Shown here piece by piece: positions 41,137 through 49,170 of a DNA stretch of 64,000 nt (the stretch's first letter is position 1; each line of letters opens with the position of its first letter). The position numbers and the translations under genes are program-made. The stretch is taken from the NCBI GenBank assembly GCA_004193285.1, contig SECP01000007.1, forward strand, positions 1-64,000. The letters run 5' to 3'. Under the pieces are notes generated by a model. It had not been told where the DNA came from. It worked only from the letters and a program-made list of their open reading frames with translations, and searched no databases. This stretch comes from Myxococcales bacterium (GTDB lineage: Bacteria > Myxococcota_A > Polyangia > Polyangiales > Polyangiaceae).

Positions 41137-42179
41137 GGCTGACCCAGAGCCGACAGCCTCTCGGTCGCTTGCCGCCCGTAGATGGAGCGTGCGTACTTAC
41201 GCTGCACCTCCTGCCACGCAGAGATCTCGAGATCGCGCCGGCCGAGCCGACCCAGCGCTCGCGCGCGACCGACCAGCGCTTCTGCCTCCAAGCCACGGGA
41301 AGAGCCCGCCAGGTAACGCTCGAAGCCGACGAGCGCGGCTTGCGCATCGCCGCTGTCCAGCTGGAGGAGCGCGAGCGTCACCCGTGAGAGCTCCGCCTCG
41401 GGGGAGCCCGCGTGCTGCTCTTGGAGCAAGTGATACAAACCGGAGGCACGACCGATATCGCCGGAGCGACGGGCCTGGTTCGCATCTCCGAACAACTTAG
41501 CGGCCGACGTGGGCTCCTTCGGCGGAGCTTCTACGACTGCGGAGTCGGTGGCCGCGCTCGTGCCGTTGCGCGGGGGCTCCGCCAGCTCGATGCGAGTGAC
41601 GCTCGCTTGGTGAGCGGCGACGCTCGACTTCTTCAACCCCGCGGGCGCGGGCGCGGGCGCAGGCGCTGACGACGGCGCCGCCACTGGCGCCGTGGCATGG
41701 GCGATCGCTGCCGAAGGCGCGCGGGCGGGAGCTGCGCTCGGCTTCGTCATGAGCTTGCCTTCGCGCGGGGACGGCGCGGCCGCGCGTGGTAAACGGTCGG
41801 AGAAAAACGCGGTGAGCGCGGACCAGGGCGCCCGGCTCTTGACGCTAGCGGCCACCGCGGCGCTGGCCGTGATGAGCGCCGCCGCCGCCACCCCGATCAT
41901 CAGCAAACGTCGACGCGCGCGGCGACGCGGTGCAGGCGAGCGCGCGCCCACCGCTGGCTCGCGGCTAGGCAGCGCCAGCGGCCGGAGCGGCAGCGCAGGA
42001 GGCGCGGAAGACGCTAGCTGCAGCGCCTCGTCTTGAAAATCTAGGCGCGCCGCGTACTCGAAGCGACAGACCTTGCAGCCCTGCAAGTGCTGCCGCAAAC
42101 GCTCCGCCTCCGCCGGCAAGAGCTCGCCCTCGAGCATCTTGTCGAATAGCTCCTCCGGGTGGAGATCGACGACGGTCAT
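41133..42179 (-). CDS. Anti-sigma-factor-like membrane protein with zinc finger and TPR-like tail
   Basis: The 348-residue protein begins with a putative zinc-finger anti-sigma domain (HLQGCKVC at residues 31-38, the H-x3-C-x2-C motif). One membrane helix follows (LLMIGVAAAALITASAAVAASV, near 93-114) and then an Ala/Pro linker. The C-terminal part has helical repeats like tetratricopeptides (AKLFGDANQARRSGDIGRASGLYHLLQ). The N-terminus should hold the sigma factor and the C-terminus sense periplasmic conditions. Overlap with the sigma gene by ATGA (42176-42179) supports the pairing. Confidence 0.85.
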   Translation of the reverse strand: MTVVDLHPEELFDKMLEGELLPAEAERLRQHLQGCKVCRFEYAARLDFQDEALQLASSAPPALPLRPLALPSREPAVGARSPAPRRRARRRLLMIGVAAAALITASAAVAASVKSRAPWSALTAFFSDRLPRAAAPSPREGKLMTKPSAAPARAPSAAIAHATAPVAAPSSAPAPAPAPAGLKKSSVAAHQASVTRIELAEPPRNGTSAATDSAVVEAPPKEPTSAAKLFGDANQARRSGDIGRASGLYHLLQEQHAGSPEAELSRVTLALLQLDSGDAQAALVGFERYLAGSSRGLEAEALVGRARALGRLGRRDLEISAWQEVQRKYARSIYGRQATERLSALGQP

Positions 42180-42826
42180 GGCGTCACCTTCAGCTCGGCG
42201 AGGGCCGGTTGAGCGTCGATGCGTTCACGCAGCGCTTCTTTGGCCAAGCGCACCCGGCTCCGCACGGTGTTGACGGGCGCCCCGCTCGCCCGCGCCACCT
42301 CTTCCAAGCTCCAGCCCATGACCACACGGAGCGTGAGCGCCTCCGCTTGCTCTTCGGGAAGATCTTCCAACAGCTCGCGCAAGAGCTCGCGGCGCCGGGC
42401 GCCCAGCGCGGCTTCGCTCGCGGCCGGCGCGTGCTCCTCACTCGGGCCGAGCTGGCTCAGGGTTTCCCGACGATTGGCGTCGCGCTTGCTGCCCTTGCGA
42501 ACCCGCAGCGCGACCCGCAGGGTGATGCGCGACGCGTAGCCAGCCGGGTGGCACTCACCGCGAAAGGCAGGCAGCGCGCGCACCAGCGCGATCATCGACT
42601 GCTGCACCGCGTCGTCCAAGTCCGCGTGCTTTGCGCCGAGCACGCCGCTCGCCACGCGGCTGAGTGTCGGCCACACGTAGGCGAGAAACTCTTGGGTGGC
42701 AGCCAAGTCCCCGGCGGCGGCTCGGGTCGCGAGCTCGCGGGCGCTCTCCTCGTTCGACGGGAGCCCGGCAGGCGCCGCGGCGGGCGCGGCGGGCGCGGCG
42801 GGTTGAGGGTCGGATCGGCGGCTCAC
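42176..42826 (-). CDS. Sigma-70 family (ECF-type) RNA polymerase sigma factor
   Basis: The 216-residue protein starts GTG with a Pro/Ala-rich leader (about 45 residues). Region 2 is recognised by DLDDAVQQSMIALVRALPAFRG. Region 4 by LPEEQAEALTLRVVMGWSLEEVARASGAP followed by the helix-turn-helix TVRSRVRLAKEALRE. It should direct polymerase to its own regulon under control of the downstream anti-sigma protein. It leads a four-gene operon with all junctions overlapping. The upstream 142 bp show no clear promoter to me. Confidence 0.93.
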   Translation of the reverse strand: MSRRSDPQPAAPAAPAAAPAGLPSNEESARELATRAAAGDLAATQEFLAYVWPTLSRVASGVLGAKHADLDDAVQQSMIALVRALPAFRGECHPAGYASRITLRVALRVRKGSKRDANRRETLSQLGPSEEHAPAASEAALGARRRELLRELLEDLPEEQAEALTLRVVMGWSLEEVARASGAPVNTVRSRVRLAKEALRERIDAQPALAELKVTP

Positions 42827-42968
42827 TCGTCTTTATCGTAGGCTGCCGCAGCCAAAAGCGATCACCGGCTCGCGCGGACGCTCAATTGATCGAAGGATTT
42901 CCGCTGGTTCCGCCACGCAGCGCCGCCCGCCAAAACCCCGCGCGCGTCCGGGCTCGCCGCGCGCGCGG

Positions 42969-45050
42969 TCACTCGGCGGCGCGCGCAGGGTACGGGCGAG
43001 CCTGCTTGATGAACAGGTGCGGCTTGCCGTCGGCTTGATCCATGTCGTCGAATTTGAACTCGACGTCCATGCCGTACCAGCTCTTGTTGCCCGCCTTGGG
43101 ACCGTAGGCCGCGGAGAACCTGGTGTGGATCGCGTCCAGCGCAACGCCGAGCTCGTACGTCTGCGCGGAGGTCAGCACGGTCTCCCCGTCCGGGATCAAG
43201 TTCGAGTGCCCGAAGAACGTCACTGGCTGGTTCGGGTTGCTGAAATAGTAGAGGAAGGAGTCGCTCGTCACGCCGGCGGGCGGATGCACGACCTCCGCCT
43301 GACCACCCCACTGCACGTTGACGTAGAACGCGGGCTCGATGCCCGACGGGTCGAACGGGTTGTTGGTGACAGCGACGCCGTTGGCCTCCTCGGCCGGGAA
43401 GTTGTGGTGGACGAGCAGCGCCATCCCCACGCTGTGGTGGTCGATGCCGTAGTAGCTGCGCTCCTCGAAGGTGCGAAACAGCCAGATGCTGGACCAAGCG
43501 CCGCGCACGGCGTCCAGCACGCTCTCCCAATTGGCGGGGTCGCCGGTCTGCGATTCGTAGCAGCCAGCGCACGGGAAACCGTCCAAGTCTTCGCTGTTGG
43601 TGCTCGTGCGAAAGCGCATGGTGAGGTCCGGAAAATCCGCCGCGAGCTTGGCCTCGAGCAGAGCTTGAAAATCCTCGTCCACCGGGGCCGCCAGCATGTC
43701 CGCCCGAAGCTCGGCGAGCTCCGCTTCCCGGCGAGCCGGATCTGCGGCGAACGTTTCGTCCTCGAGCAGGGCGTCCACCCGCTCGAACAGGCCGTTTTGG
43801 GCCATGAACTGATTGTAATAGAAGACCGGGATGCCGAAGGCCTGGGGCGTTGGCACGCCTTCCGTCTTCGCGAGGATGGAGTACTGGGCGGCCTTGCCGC
43901 CCCAGGCGCGGACGGACTCCTTGATCGCGTCGCGCAGGGAGACCCCAGCCGCCTCGGGCGTGACCTCCTCGATCGGGAGTAAACGCTTCTCTTCCAGGTT
44001 CAGGGCGGGCAGCACCACCGGCGTGGGCTTGTTGCTTTCCCAAAACTCGAGGGCTTCCTCCGCGGTCACCTCGTTGACGCTCCAGTCAGTGGAGCCCACG
44101 GTGAGGCGCACCCATTTGCCGTCCAGCGCGCGCAGCTTCTCGTCTTCGAACGCGCCGCGCAGACCCATGTTGGGTGTGTGCCGGTTTTGCGAGAGCACGT
44201 TCACGTGCGAGAGGGGAGTTTGGAATTGCTCGGTGATGAGCCCAGCAACGACCGCGATGTCGTTCGGCGCTTCGTCCAGCACCGCGATGTCCTGGTAACC
44301 GAGGTAGATGTCCTCCAGCTCGGCGGCTTTGGCGAAGTGGATGCGGCCGATGGTGGAGCCGAGGGTGAGCGGCTGGTAGACGATCTTGCCGTAGAGGTCC
44401 CGAGTCGGGATGACCTGCACCTTGCTGTCGAGCTTCTCCGCGACTCGTTCTATGGCCTCGGACGTGGGATGAAACTGCAGAGCCGGGCCGAAATAGCTGA
44501 CCTTCGCCACCGCCTCGTACAAGCTGGTGATCATCTCCGGGGAGGCGGTGTCGTACGGCGACAGCTCCAGCGCCCAGACTCCCGGCGCCTCGTAGTAGCT
44601 CACGGCGCCGAGCACGAAGCGGCGATCGGGCCGGTAGTATTCCGTGGCTTCGAAGCTGGCGAGCTCGGTCACGAGCGGCAAGTCTCCGCCTGAGAGGTGC
44701 GCGCTCACGAACTCGTAGTGGATCGCGTAACGCGTGCTGTTCTGGAAATAGAGAGAGCCGTCGTACTGGTCGAGGACCACCTTGGCCGAGCGCGCGCCAG
44801 GAAGGCTCGCGTCCAGCGGCTCGGAGGCCATCGCATCGAAGTCCGCTTTGCACGGCAGTGACTGAACCGAGTCCGGTGCGTCTTCCCCGGTGCCTTCGAT
44901 CTCGCACTCCCCCTCCGTGATGGTCACGGGCGCGCCGCTGCTGCCTCCGCTTCCGGTCGGGGCGGGCGAGGAGTCCTCTCCGCAGCCCATGCAAGTGAAG
45001 AGGACGAATGCGCCGGCGAGGTTGAGAAGATGAGCCACGTTGCCTTTCAA
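42969..45050 (-). CDS. Lipoprotein with PEP/pyruvate-binding (PPDK N-terminal) domain
   Basis: The 693-residue product has a hydrophobic signal and lipobox ending TCMGC. The central and C-terminal parts match the pyruvate-phosphate dikinase PEP/pyruvate-binding domain (PF01326). Signs are IKESVRAWGGKAAQYSILAKTEGVP and RFRTSTNSEDLDGF, the latter corresponding to the RSS..EDL nucleotide/phosphate site. This domain normally works in the cytoplasm with ATP, so its export is odd. Start TTG 45050 overlaps the preceding stop as TTGA; GTG 45038 with AAAGG upstream is an alternative. It is the last of three lipoprotein genes. Confidence 0.85.
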   Translation of the reverse strand: MKGNVAHLLNLAGAFVLFTCMGCGEDSSPAPTGSGGSSGAPVTITEGECEIEGTGEDAPDSVQSLPCKADFDAMASEPLDASLPGARSAKVVLDQYDGSLYFQNSTRYAIHYEFVSAHLSGGDLPLVTELASFEATEYYRPDRRFVLGAVSYYEAPGVWALELSPYDTASPEMITSLYEAVAKVSYFGPALQFHPTSEAIERVAEKLDSKVQVIPTRDLYGKIVYQPLTLGSTIGRIHFAKAAELEDIYLGYQDIAVLDEAPNDIAVVAGLITEQFQTPLSHVNVLSQNRHTPNMGLRGAFEDEKLRALDGKWVRLTVGSTDWSVNEVTAEEALEFWESNKPTPVVLPALNLEEKRLLPIEEVTPEAAGVSLRDAIKESVRAWGGKAAQYSILAKTEGVPTPQAFGIPVFYYNQFMAQNGLFERVDALLEDETFAADPARREAELAELRADMLAAPVDEDFQALLEAKLAADFPDLTMRFRTSTNSEDLDGFPCAGCYESQTGDPANWESVLDAVRGAWSSIWLFRTFEERSYYGIDHHSVGMALLVHHNFPAEEANGVAVTNNPFDPSGIEPAFYVNVQWGGQAEVVHPPAGVTSDSFLYYFSNPNQPVTFFGHSNLIPDGETVLTSAQTYELGVALDAIHTRFSAAYGPKAGNKSWYGMDVEFKFDDMDQADGKPHLFIKQARPYPARAAE

Positions 45051-46096
45051 GGAGTCAGTGCGAAACAATAGATGCCTCCGTAGCCGCCGCCATCGCCCAC
45101 GCTCTTCGTGCCGTTGGCGCCAGGTGGACCGGCTTCGATGATGAAAGCTCCCGGCGCGCAGCCGGCCTCGTTGAGCGCGGACATCCAGTTTTCACCGCTA
45201 CCCATGCCTCCGCCGCCTGGCTTGCCGCCGCCTGGACCGCCAGCGCGCGGCCACGAGTGCCCGCAGTGAGGGGTGCCGTCTTCACCCACCTTGCTCGTCC
45301 AGTCCTTGCAAGTGTAGGCCGCATTGCTGCTGAACAGCTTACCTTGTTCGTTGGTACCCGTCAGAACGTCGTGATTGTCGACCTGACCGGCACCGACGTC
45401 AGGCGCGTGATTCGGCACACCGTCTTCGTTGGGGAGGTCATTGACGATCGCCGCGTCCGCGCCGGTGGGGCGCGTCGTCAGCAAGCTCGTCTTGTTCTCC
45501 GCTAGCAAGCGGCCGGTTCGGTCGTACCACGGGCCCTCGCCGATGCGATCGACGGCGTCGACGGGAGAACCTGCTTCCCCGCGCGTCGCGCTCAAGAAGG
45601 CGCGCCAAGTCTTGCCGTTGCCGGGCATGCTCGTCTCGGCGATAGCGGTGCAGATCTTGTCGGCGCCCTTGAGCCCCGCGCCGTCGCCGCTCTCGCCGTA
45701 GGTCAAGTCGCCGCCGAAGCCGTCGTCGTTGCCGGAGAGGAGGCGTATCGCCTTCAGGCTCGTGACGAAGAAGCTGAATTTTTCCGAGCTCGGAGTCATG
45801 CCGCCGCTGCCGCTCGCGCCTGCGTTGCCGCTAGAGCCTCCCGCTTGCGACCCGCCGCTGGTCGAAGTGGTGCCAGCGCTGCTGCTCGTGCCAGCGCCGC
45901 TGCCCGTACCGGCACTGCTGCTCGTGCCAGCGCCGCTGCCCGTGCCGGCACTGCTGCCTCCGTTGCCGCTGCCAGCCGCGCTCGTGGACCCTGCTTGACC
46001 GGCCACCCCCGGGTCTACCACCAGGTTGTCGTCGCTGCAGCCGACGACGAACGTGGGAAGCGCGATCAGCGAAGCCGTCAGGTATTGCTTGAACAT
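45047..46096 (-). CDS. Lipoprotein with Ser/Gly/Thr repeats and lectin-like domain
   Basis: The 349-residue product (MFKQYLTASLIALPTFVVGC) is a lipoprotein with Cys20. Residues 35-95 are Gly/Ser/Thr-rich repeats encoded by tandem DNA repeats. The rest (KFSFFVTSLKAIRLLSG, ADKICTAIA, KTWRAFLSATRG, GPWYDRTGRLLAEN) resembles the DUF1554/endostatin-like C-type-lectin fold seen in surface adhesins. I infer a surface binding protein. It lies between two other lipoprotein genes; the downstream gene overlaps its stop. ATG 46096 is chosen because the upstream in-frame sequence is Arg-rich and unlike a protein. Confidence 0.82.
   Translation of the reverse strand: MFKQYLTASLIALPTFVVGCSDDNLVVDPGVAGQAGSTSAAGSGNGGSSAGTGSGAGTSSSAGTGSGAGTSSSAGTTSTSGGSQAGGSSGNAGASGSGGMTPSSEKFSFFVTSLKAIRLLSGNDDGFGGDLTYGESGDGAGLKGADKICTAIAETSMPGNGKTWRAFLSATRGEAGSPVDAVDRIGEGPWYDRTGRLLAENKTSLLTTRPTGADAAIVNDLPNEDGVPNHAPDVGAGQVDNHDVLTGTNEQGKLFSSNAAYTCKDWTSKVGEDGTPHCGHSWPRAGGPGGGKPGGGGMGSGENWMSALNEAGCAPGAFIIEAGPPGANGTKSVGDGGGYGGIYCFALTP
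45871..45960. repeat. 36-bp tandem repeats in lipoprotein spacer
   Basis: About two and a half copies of a 36-bp unit (CTGCTGCTCGTGCCAGCGCC and onward) encode the GTGSGAGTSSSA spacer of the lipoprotein. One copy differs from the next at single bases (GTACCG versus GTGCCG). Such repeats can change copy number by slippage. Confidence 0.8.
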
Positions 46097-46155
46097 CGGG
46101 ACACCTCTAGCGGTCGGCAAACGGCCGTTGAAAAGATCTCGGGAGCCCGTGAGGG

Positions 46156-47193
46156 CTACTGGCAAGTGGCGTCGGACTCGCAGAGCTGTCCGTCCGGACA
46201 GTCTTCTTTCGTCGTGCACGAGACCACACCGGGCGTGGTCAGGTAGCGCTCTACTAGAGCGGATACCTCGAGCTGGACCCGGCCGTGGTCCAACTGAACG
46301 GTGTCTATCGACGTCCGCGTCAGTACCACGCTGGGGTACCCGGCAACGCCGAGCCCGATCAGCTCCGCGATCATCTCCTGAGAGATGGTGAGTGAGCCGG
46401 TGTCGGGGGCGTCGCACTCGATCAGACCTTTGACGCCGCCATGGTGGCTCAGGTCGATCTTGACGTGCATCTGGGATGCGGCGCCGCTCGGAGCTGCGTC
46501 CCACTCGAGGACCAGGGGCTTATCAGGGGAAAGCGCGAAGTCCGTCGTCGCCAGGTCGATCGGGTTCACGCCCGCGGCGGAGAGATCGAACGCAGGGTAG
46601 TCCGCGCCCACGGCGTGCACCTCGATGGTGTCCTCCGCTCCGAACGGCGGGTACGCCAGAACGGTTCCTGCCGGCGGCTGGTAGGCGGCGGCGATTTCCT
46701 TCAACGCGATCTCGCTGCCGCCGCCTTCGACCTTGACCCCCGTCAGCGTGACCGCGCCCACGGAGTGCGGCTTGGCGTAAGGCTGGCACTTACCATCGGC
46801 GACGCACACGCCGCCCTCGCAACGCTCTTCACAGAACGGGCTCTTCGGTGTCTTCAGCCGGCAGTCGCCCTCTTTCGACTTCTCCGTCCACACGAGGTTG
46901 GAGGGCACCGGCCCATCCCCGACCTGGCCGACCACCGCCGTCATGCTCTTGTCGACCTTGATCTGAATCGCGAACGTGCCCACGATCTGGTCCGGGTCGG
47001 TCGGGATGACGTTGCCGGTCCCAGAGCTGCTGGTTCCTGCGGCGTTGGACCCACCGCTGCTCGACCCACCGCTGCCCGCTGCTGCTGGCCCTTCCGTAGG
47101 GTCGTCACCTCCGGAACAGGCCGCCATGCCCAGGATGAGCGCTCCAGCAAACAGCGAGCCCACAAATTTACGAATTGGTTGCTGAATTGTCAT
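46156..47193 (-). CDS. Hypothetical lipoprotein with Cys motifs
   Basis: The 345-residue product starts MTIQQPIRKFVG and has lipobox LGMAAC. A Gly/Ser-rich stretch follows. Cys clusters (CRLKTPKSPFCEERCEGGVC near residue 110 and CTTKEDCPDGQLCESDATC at the C-terminus) resemble disulfide-rich Dickkopf/EGF-like segments common in Polyangia surface proteins. The middle has beta-rich sequence without a known domain. ATG 47193 is preferred to TTG 47208. It leads a three-lipoprotein operon with a 59-bp gap to the next gene. Confidence 0.8.
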   Translation of the reverse strand: MTIQQPIRKFVGSLFAGALILGMAACSGGDDPTEGPAAAGSGGSSSGGSNAAGTSSSGTGNVIPTDPDQIVGTFAIQIKVDKSMTAVVGQVGDGPVPSNLVWTEKSKEGDCRLKTPKSPFCEERCEGGVCVADGKCQPYAKPHSVGAVTLTGVKVEGGGSEIALKEIAAAYQPPAGTVLAYPPFGAEDTIEVHAVGADYPAFDLSAAGVNPIDLATTDFALSPDKPLVLEWDAAPSGAASQMHVKIDLSHHGGVKGLIECDAPDTGSLTISQEMIAELIGLGVAGYPSVVLTRTSIDTVQLDHGRVQLEVSALVERYLTTPGVVSCTTKEDCPDGQLCESDATCQ

Positions 47194-47276
47194 CGGGTCG
47201 TGTTTCAAGCTTTCGGGGCGCAGTATCGGGCAAAGCGATCAAAGCCCCACCCAAAAAAGTCCTCTGACGGGTGCCG

Positions 47277-47292
47277 GGGCATGGCGGTTGCA
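47277..47292 (+). promoter_or_regulatory. Sigma-54-like box close to the PNPOx gene start
   Basis: GGGCATGGCGGTTGCA matches 10 of 12 consensus positions, with a perfect -12 TTGCA. Transcription would start at about 47303, one base before ATG 47304, so use would give a leaderless mRNA. No Shine-Dalgarno sequence is visible before 47304. Confidence 0.4.
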
Positions 47293-47303
47293 GCTCTCTC
47301 CAC

Positions 47304-47852
47304 ATGACTCAAGCGGTCGCCGGCCAGGAGAGCACCCCCGAAACCGTGCTCCACCTCGTCTCTCTCCTGCGGGATTTCGACTCGGCCACGCTCGTCACCC
47401 GCTCGCGCGGAGGTAGCCTGCACGGCCGCCCCATGGCCATCGCACGCGTGGAAGATAATGCCACGCTTTGGTTCATCACGAGCGTGGGGTCCGCGAAGGT
47501 CGACGAGGTGGCGGAGGACTCGCGCGCCATGGTGACGCTGCAAAGCGCTTCTCGGTTCGTCTGCGTCAACGGCAGCGCCGAGCTCGTGTTCGACCCCGAC
47601 CAGATTCGCGCCCTCTGGAAGAGCGAGTACCGAGTTTGGTACGAAAGTGACCGCGACCCCGACATCGTGCTCGTGCGGTTCACGTCCTTCGACGCCGAGT
47701 ACTGGGACAACTCTGGCGCGCGTGGCCTCAAGTACGTCTTCCAAGCCGCGCGCGCGTACGTCTCCGGCCAGAAGCTGGACGACCCTCACGAGCTCGATGG
47801 CGAGACCGAGTCCCACGCCAAGCTGCGCCTGTGGAGTGGGGATTCGGACTGA
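47304..47852 (+). CDS. Pyridoxamine 5'-phosphate oxidase-like protein (general stress type)
   Basis: The 182-residue protein has the split-barrel FMN-binding fold of the pyridoxamine-phosphate-oxidase/general-stress-protein-26 group: ATLVTRSRGGSLHGRPMAIA, ATLWFITSVGSAKVDEVAED and RFVCVNGSAELVFDPDQIRALWK. These proteins bind flavin or haem cofactors and many have stress roles. ATG 47304 fits the domain start; an upstream in-frame start at 47271 has no support. It is divergent from the lipoprotein operon, and the barrel gene follows 41 bp downstream. Confidence 0.9.
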   Translation: MTQAVAGQESTPETVLHLVSLLRDFDSATLVTRSRGGSLHGRPMAIARVEDNATLWFITSVGSAKVDEVAEDSRAMVTLQSASRFVCVNGSAELVFDPDQIRALWKSEYRVWYESDRDPDIVLVRFTSFDAEYWDNSGARGLKYVFQAARAYVSGQKLDDPHELDGETESHAKLRLWSGDSD

Positions 47853-47864
47853 TGCGCTAGAGCG

Positions 47865-47880
47865 CGGCACGGACGTTGCT
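47865..47880 (+). promoter_or_regulatory. Sigma-54 promoter candidate for the 47894 gene
   Basis: CGGCACGGACGTTGCT matches 11 of 12 consensus positions with correct spacing. The predicted start of transcription is near 47891, three bases before ATG 47894. It lies between the stop of the PNPOx gene and the barrel gene. Confidence 0.6.
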
Positions 47881-47893
47881 CTCGACCCGTGCC

Positions 47894-48448
47894 ATGCCTC
47901 AAACGCTTCGCTTCGGTTACGCTTCCAAGAAGGTTCTTTTCGGTCTCTTAGGGGCCGCTACCTGGATGGTGGCTACGCCCGCTCTCGCTGCCGGCGGGCG
48001 CGGGGCTGGCAAGACGCACATCGCGGTGGACTTCGACTTCACGACTGCGGTGGACGAGGACTCGACCGACTCCGGCGGTGGCGGCGCGCTCCGTCTGGGG
48101 CAAAAGTACGACCTCCTCCTCGTCTCCCTGACGCCGGAGCTCGGCGGCGGCTACCACGGCTTCGGTGGAGGCAGCGATGCCAAGTTGTATTCAGGGTTTA
48201 TCGGTGGTCGCTTGGGCATCGGTAAGATCATCGAGCCCTCGGTGTTCGGTCACGTCGGCCTCGGGCGCCTGGAGGGGGTCGCTCCACGCACGGCGCCCCT
48301 TCTGGACGCAGGCGTCGCGCTCGACCTCACCATACTGCCTCTCATCGATCTCGGTCTGCATGGCGCCTACAACGTCATGATGCCCAAGGATGACGGCACC
48401 GCGCTCAAGTTCGTCACGCTGGGTGCGCACGCCGCGCTCGTCTTCTAA
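47894..48448 (+). CDS. Putative outer-membrane beta-barrel protein
   Basis: The 184-residue product (MPQTLRFGYASKKVLFGLL) has a signal peptide ending ATPALA. The mature part has Gly-rich alternating strands (HIAVDFDFTTAV, YDLLLVSLTPELGGG, LYSGFIGGRLGIG) and ends in Phe, as many outer-membrane barrels do. It is probably an eight-strand barrel. No Shine-Dalgarno sequence is present before ATG 47894, which lies just after a sigma-54 promoter candidate, so the message could be nearly leaderless. A hairpin follows the stop. Confidence 0.75.
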   Translation: MPQTLRFGYASKKVLFGLLGAATWMVATPALAAGGRGAGKTHIAVDFDFTTAVDEDSTDSGGGGALRLGQKYDLLLVSLTPELGGGYHGFGGGSDAKLYSGFIGGRLGIGKIIEPSVFGHVGLGRLEGVAPRTAPLLDAGVALDLTILPLIDLGLHGAYNVMMPKDDGTALKFVTLGAHAALVF

Positions 48449-48467
48449 TTCGTAGCGGAGCGCGGAT

Positions 48468-48498
48468 GAGCCCTGAAGCCAGCGCGGCTGCAGGGCTC
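48468..48498. terminator. Hairpin between convergent genes
   Basis: GAGCCCTG (48468-48475) pairs with CAGGGCTC (48491-48498), and inside it AGCC (48477-48480) pairs with GGCT (48486-48489). It lies between stops at 48448 and 48518 and could act in both directions. Confidence 0.6.
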
Positions 48499-48517
48499 CC
48501 TCGCCACGAAGCAGCGG

Positions 48518-48967
48518 TCACGAGAGCGAGCGCTTGACCGCCTTGATCGTATCGTGAGTCCGGCGCTGCTCCGGCAAGATCGCGAATTCCACCAGCTGCC
48601 GCGCGCTGGGCTCTAGGTTGTCCAGGTCGCGCAGGTAGTCGTCGCGCCCATGGTCTTCACCCTCCTCCAAAACCGTGATCGCCGCGCTCTCACTGATGGC
48701 GGCGGCGCTGCGTTCGATCATGCGCACGAGGGAACCCCACGCACCGGAGCTATCCGCCGGCTCGCCACCTCGGCCCAAAATCGCCTCGGTGAGCAGCCGG
48801 GCGCGCTCTTCGTGCGACCGCGTGCACTGCACCAGCGAGGGACGGAACTCGCTCTGCTCCAAGCGTTCCAAGGCCAGGCGGTAAGTCTCTGCCGCGGAGA
48901 GCTCCCCGCGAAGGAACGAGTTCAACTGGCTGATCGTGTCCGATTGGTCGTGCGCGATGTTCTGCAT
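48518..48967 (-). CDS. DUF2383 (PA2169-like) four-helix protein
   Basis: The 149-residue protein (MQNIAHDQSDTISQLNSFLRGELSA) matches the DUF2383 family of ferritin-like four-helix proteins: LALERLEQSE, HEERARLLTEAI and later VLEEGEDHGRDDYLRDL give a bundle with paired acidic residues. Function is uncertain; stress association is seen in relatives. ATG 48967 is chosen because GAGGAGT lies just upstream. It is divergent from a small membrane protein, and both have sigma-54 promoter candidates. Confidence 0.87.
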   Translation of the reverse strand: MQNIAHDQSDTISQLNSFLRGELSAAETYRLALERLEQSEFRPSLVQCTRSHEERARLLTEAILGRGGEPADSSGAWGSLVRMIERSAAAISESAAITVLEEGEDHGRDDYLRDLDNLEPSARQLVEFAILPEQRRTHDTIKAVKRSLS

Positions 48968-49024
48968 GAGTAACTCCTCGGTATGAAGCTCGCCGCTTCC
49001 CATGAAAGGTAGGAACGACGAAGT

Positions 49025-49040
49025 TGCAGGAAGCGGACCA
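49025..49040 (-). promoter_or_regulatory. Sigma-54 promoter candidate for the DUF2383 gene
   Basis: On the minus strand TGGTCCGCTTCCTGCA matches 9 of 12 positions with correct GG-N10-GC spacing, weaker than the others. Transcription would start near 49014, about 47 nt before ATG 48967. Its -24 end overlaps the inverted repeat at 49038-49054. Confidence 0.45.
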
Positions 49041-49054
49041 CACTTGCAGTGTGG
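49038..49054. repeat. Inverted repeat CCACACT-TGC-AGTGTGG
   Basis: Seven-base arms (49038-49044 and 49048-49054) are perfectly complementary with a 3-nt centre. It lies between divergent sigma-54 promoter candidates at 49025-49040 and 49131-49146, so it is a candidate operator or enhancer half-site pair. Confidence 0.6.
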
Positions 49055-49130
49055 CAATCCGACCTGCCTCGGTGGGACACGGTGCCTCGAGTTTCCGGCG
49101 CTCGTGCTACGCAAGCGCCCTGCAATCGTT

Positions 49131-49146
49131 TGGCACGTCGCCTGCT
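49131..49146 (+). promoter_or_regulatory. Sigma-54 promoter candidate for the 49171 gene
   Basis: TGGCACGTCGCCTGCT matches 11 of 12 positions, with a perfect -24 element. Transcription would start near 49157, leaving room for the AAGGAG Shine-Dalgarno at 49159-49164 before GTG 49171. It is the cleanest promoter of the set. Confidence 0.75.
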
Positions 49147-49170
49147 TCAACACCGGACAAGGAGCAACAC

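Noticed and set aside
45871..45960. Tandem repeats that could be a CRISPR array
   Set aside because: Repeats are directly adjacent without spacers and encode a Ser/Gly/Thr linker in frame.
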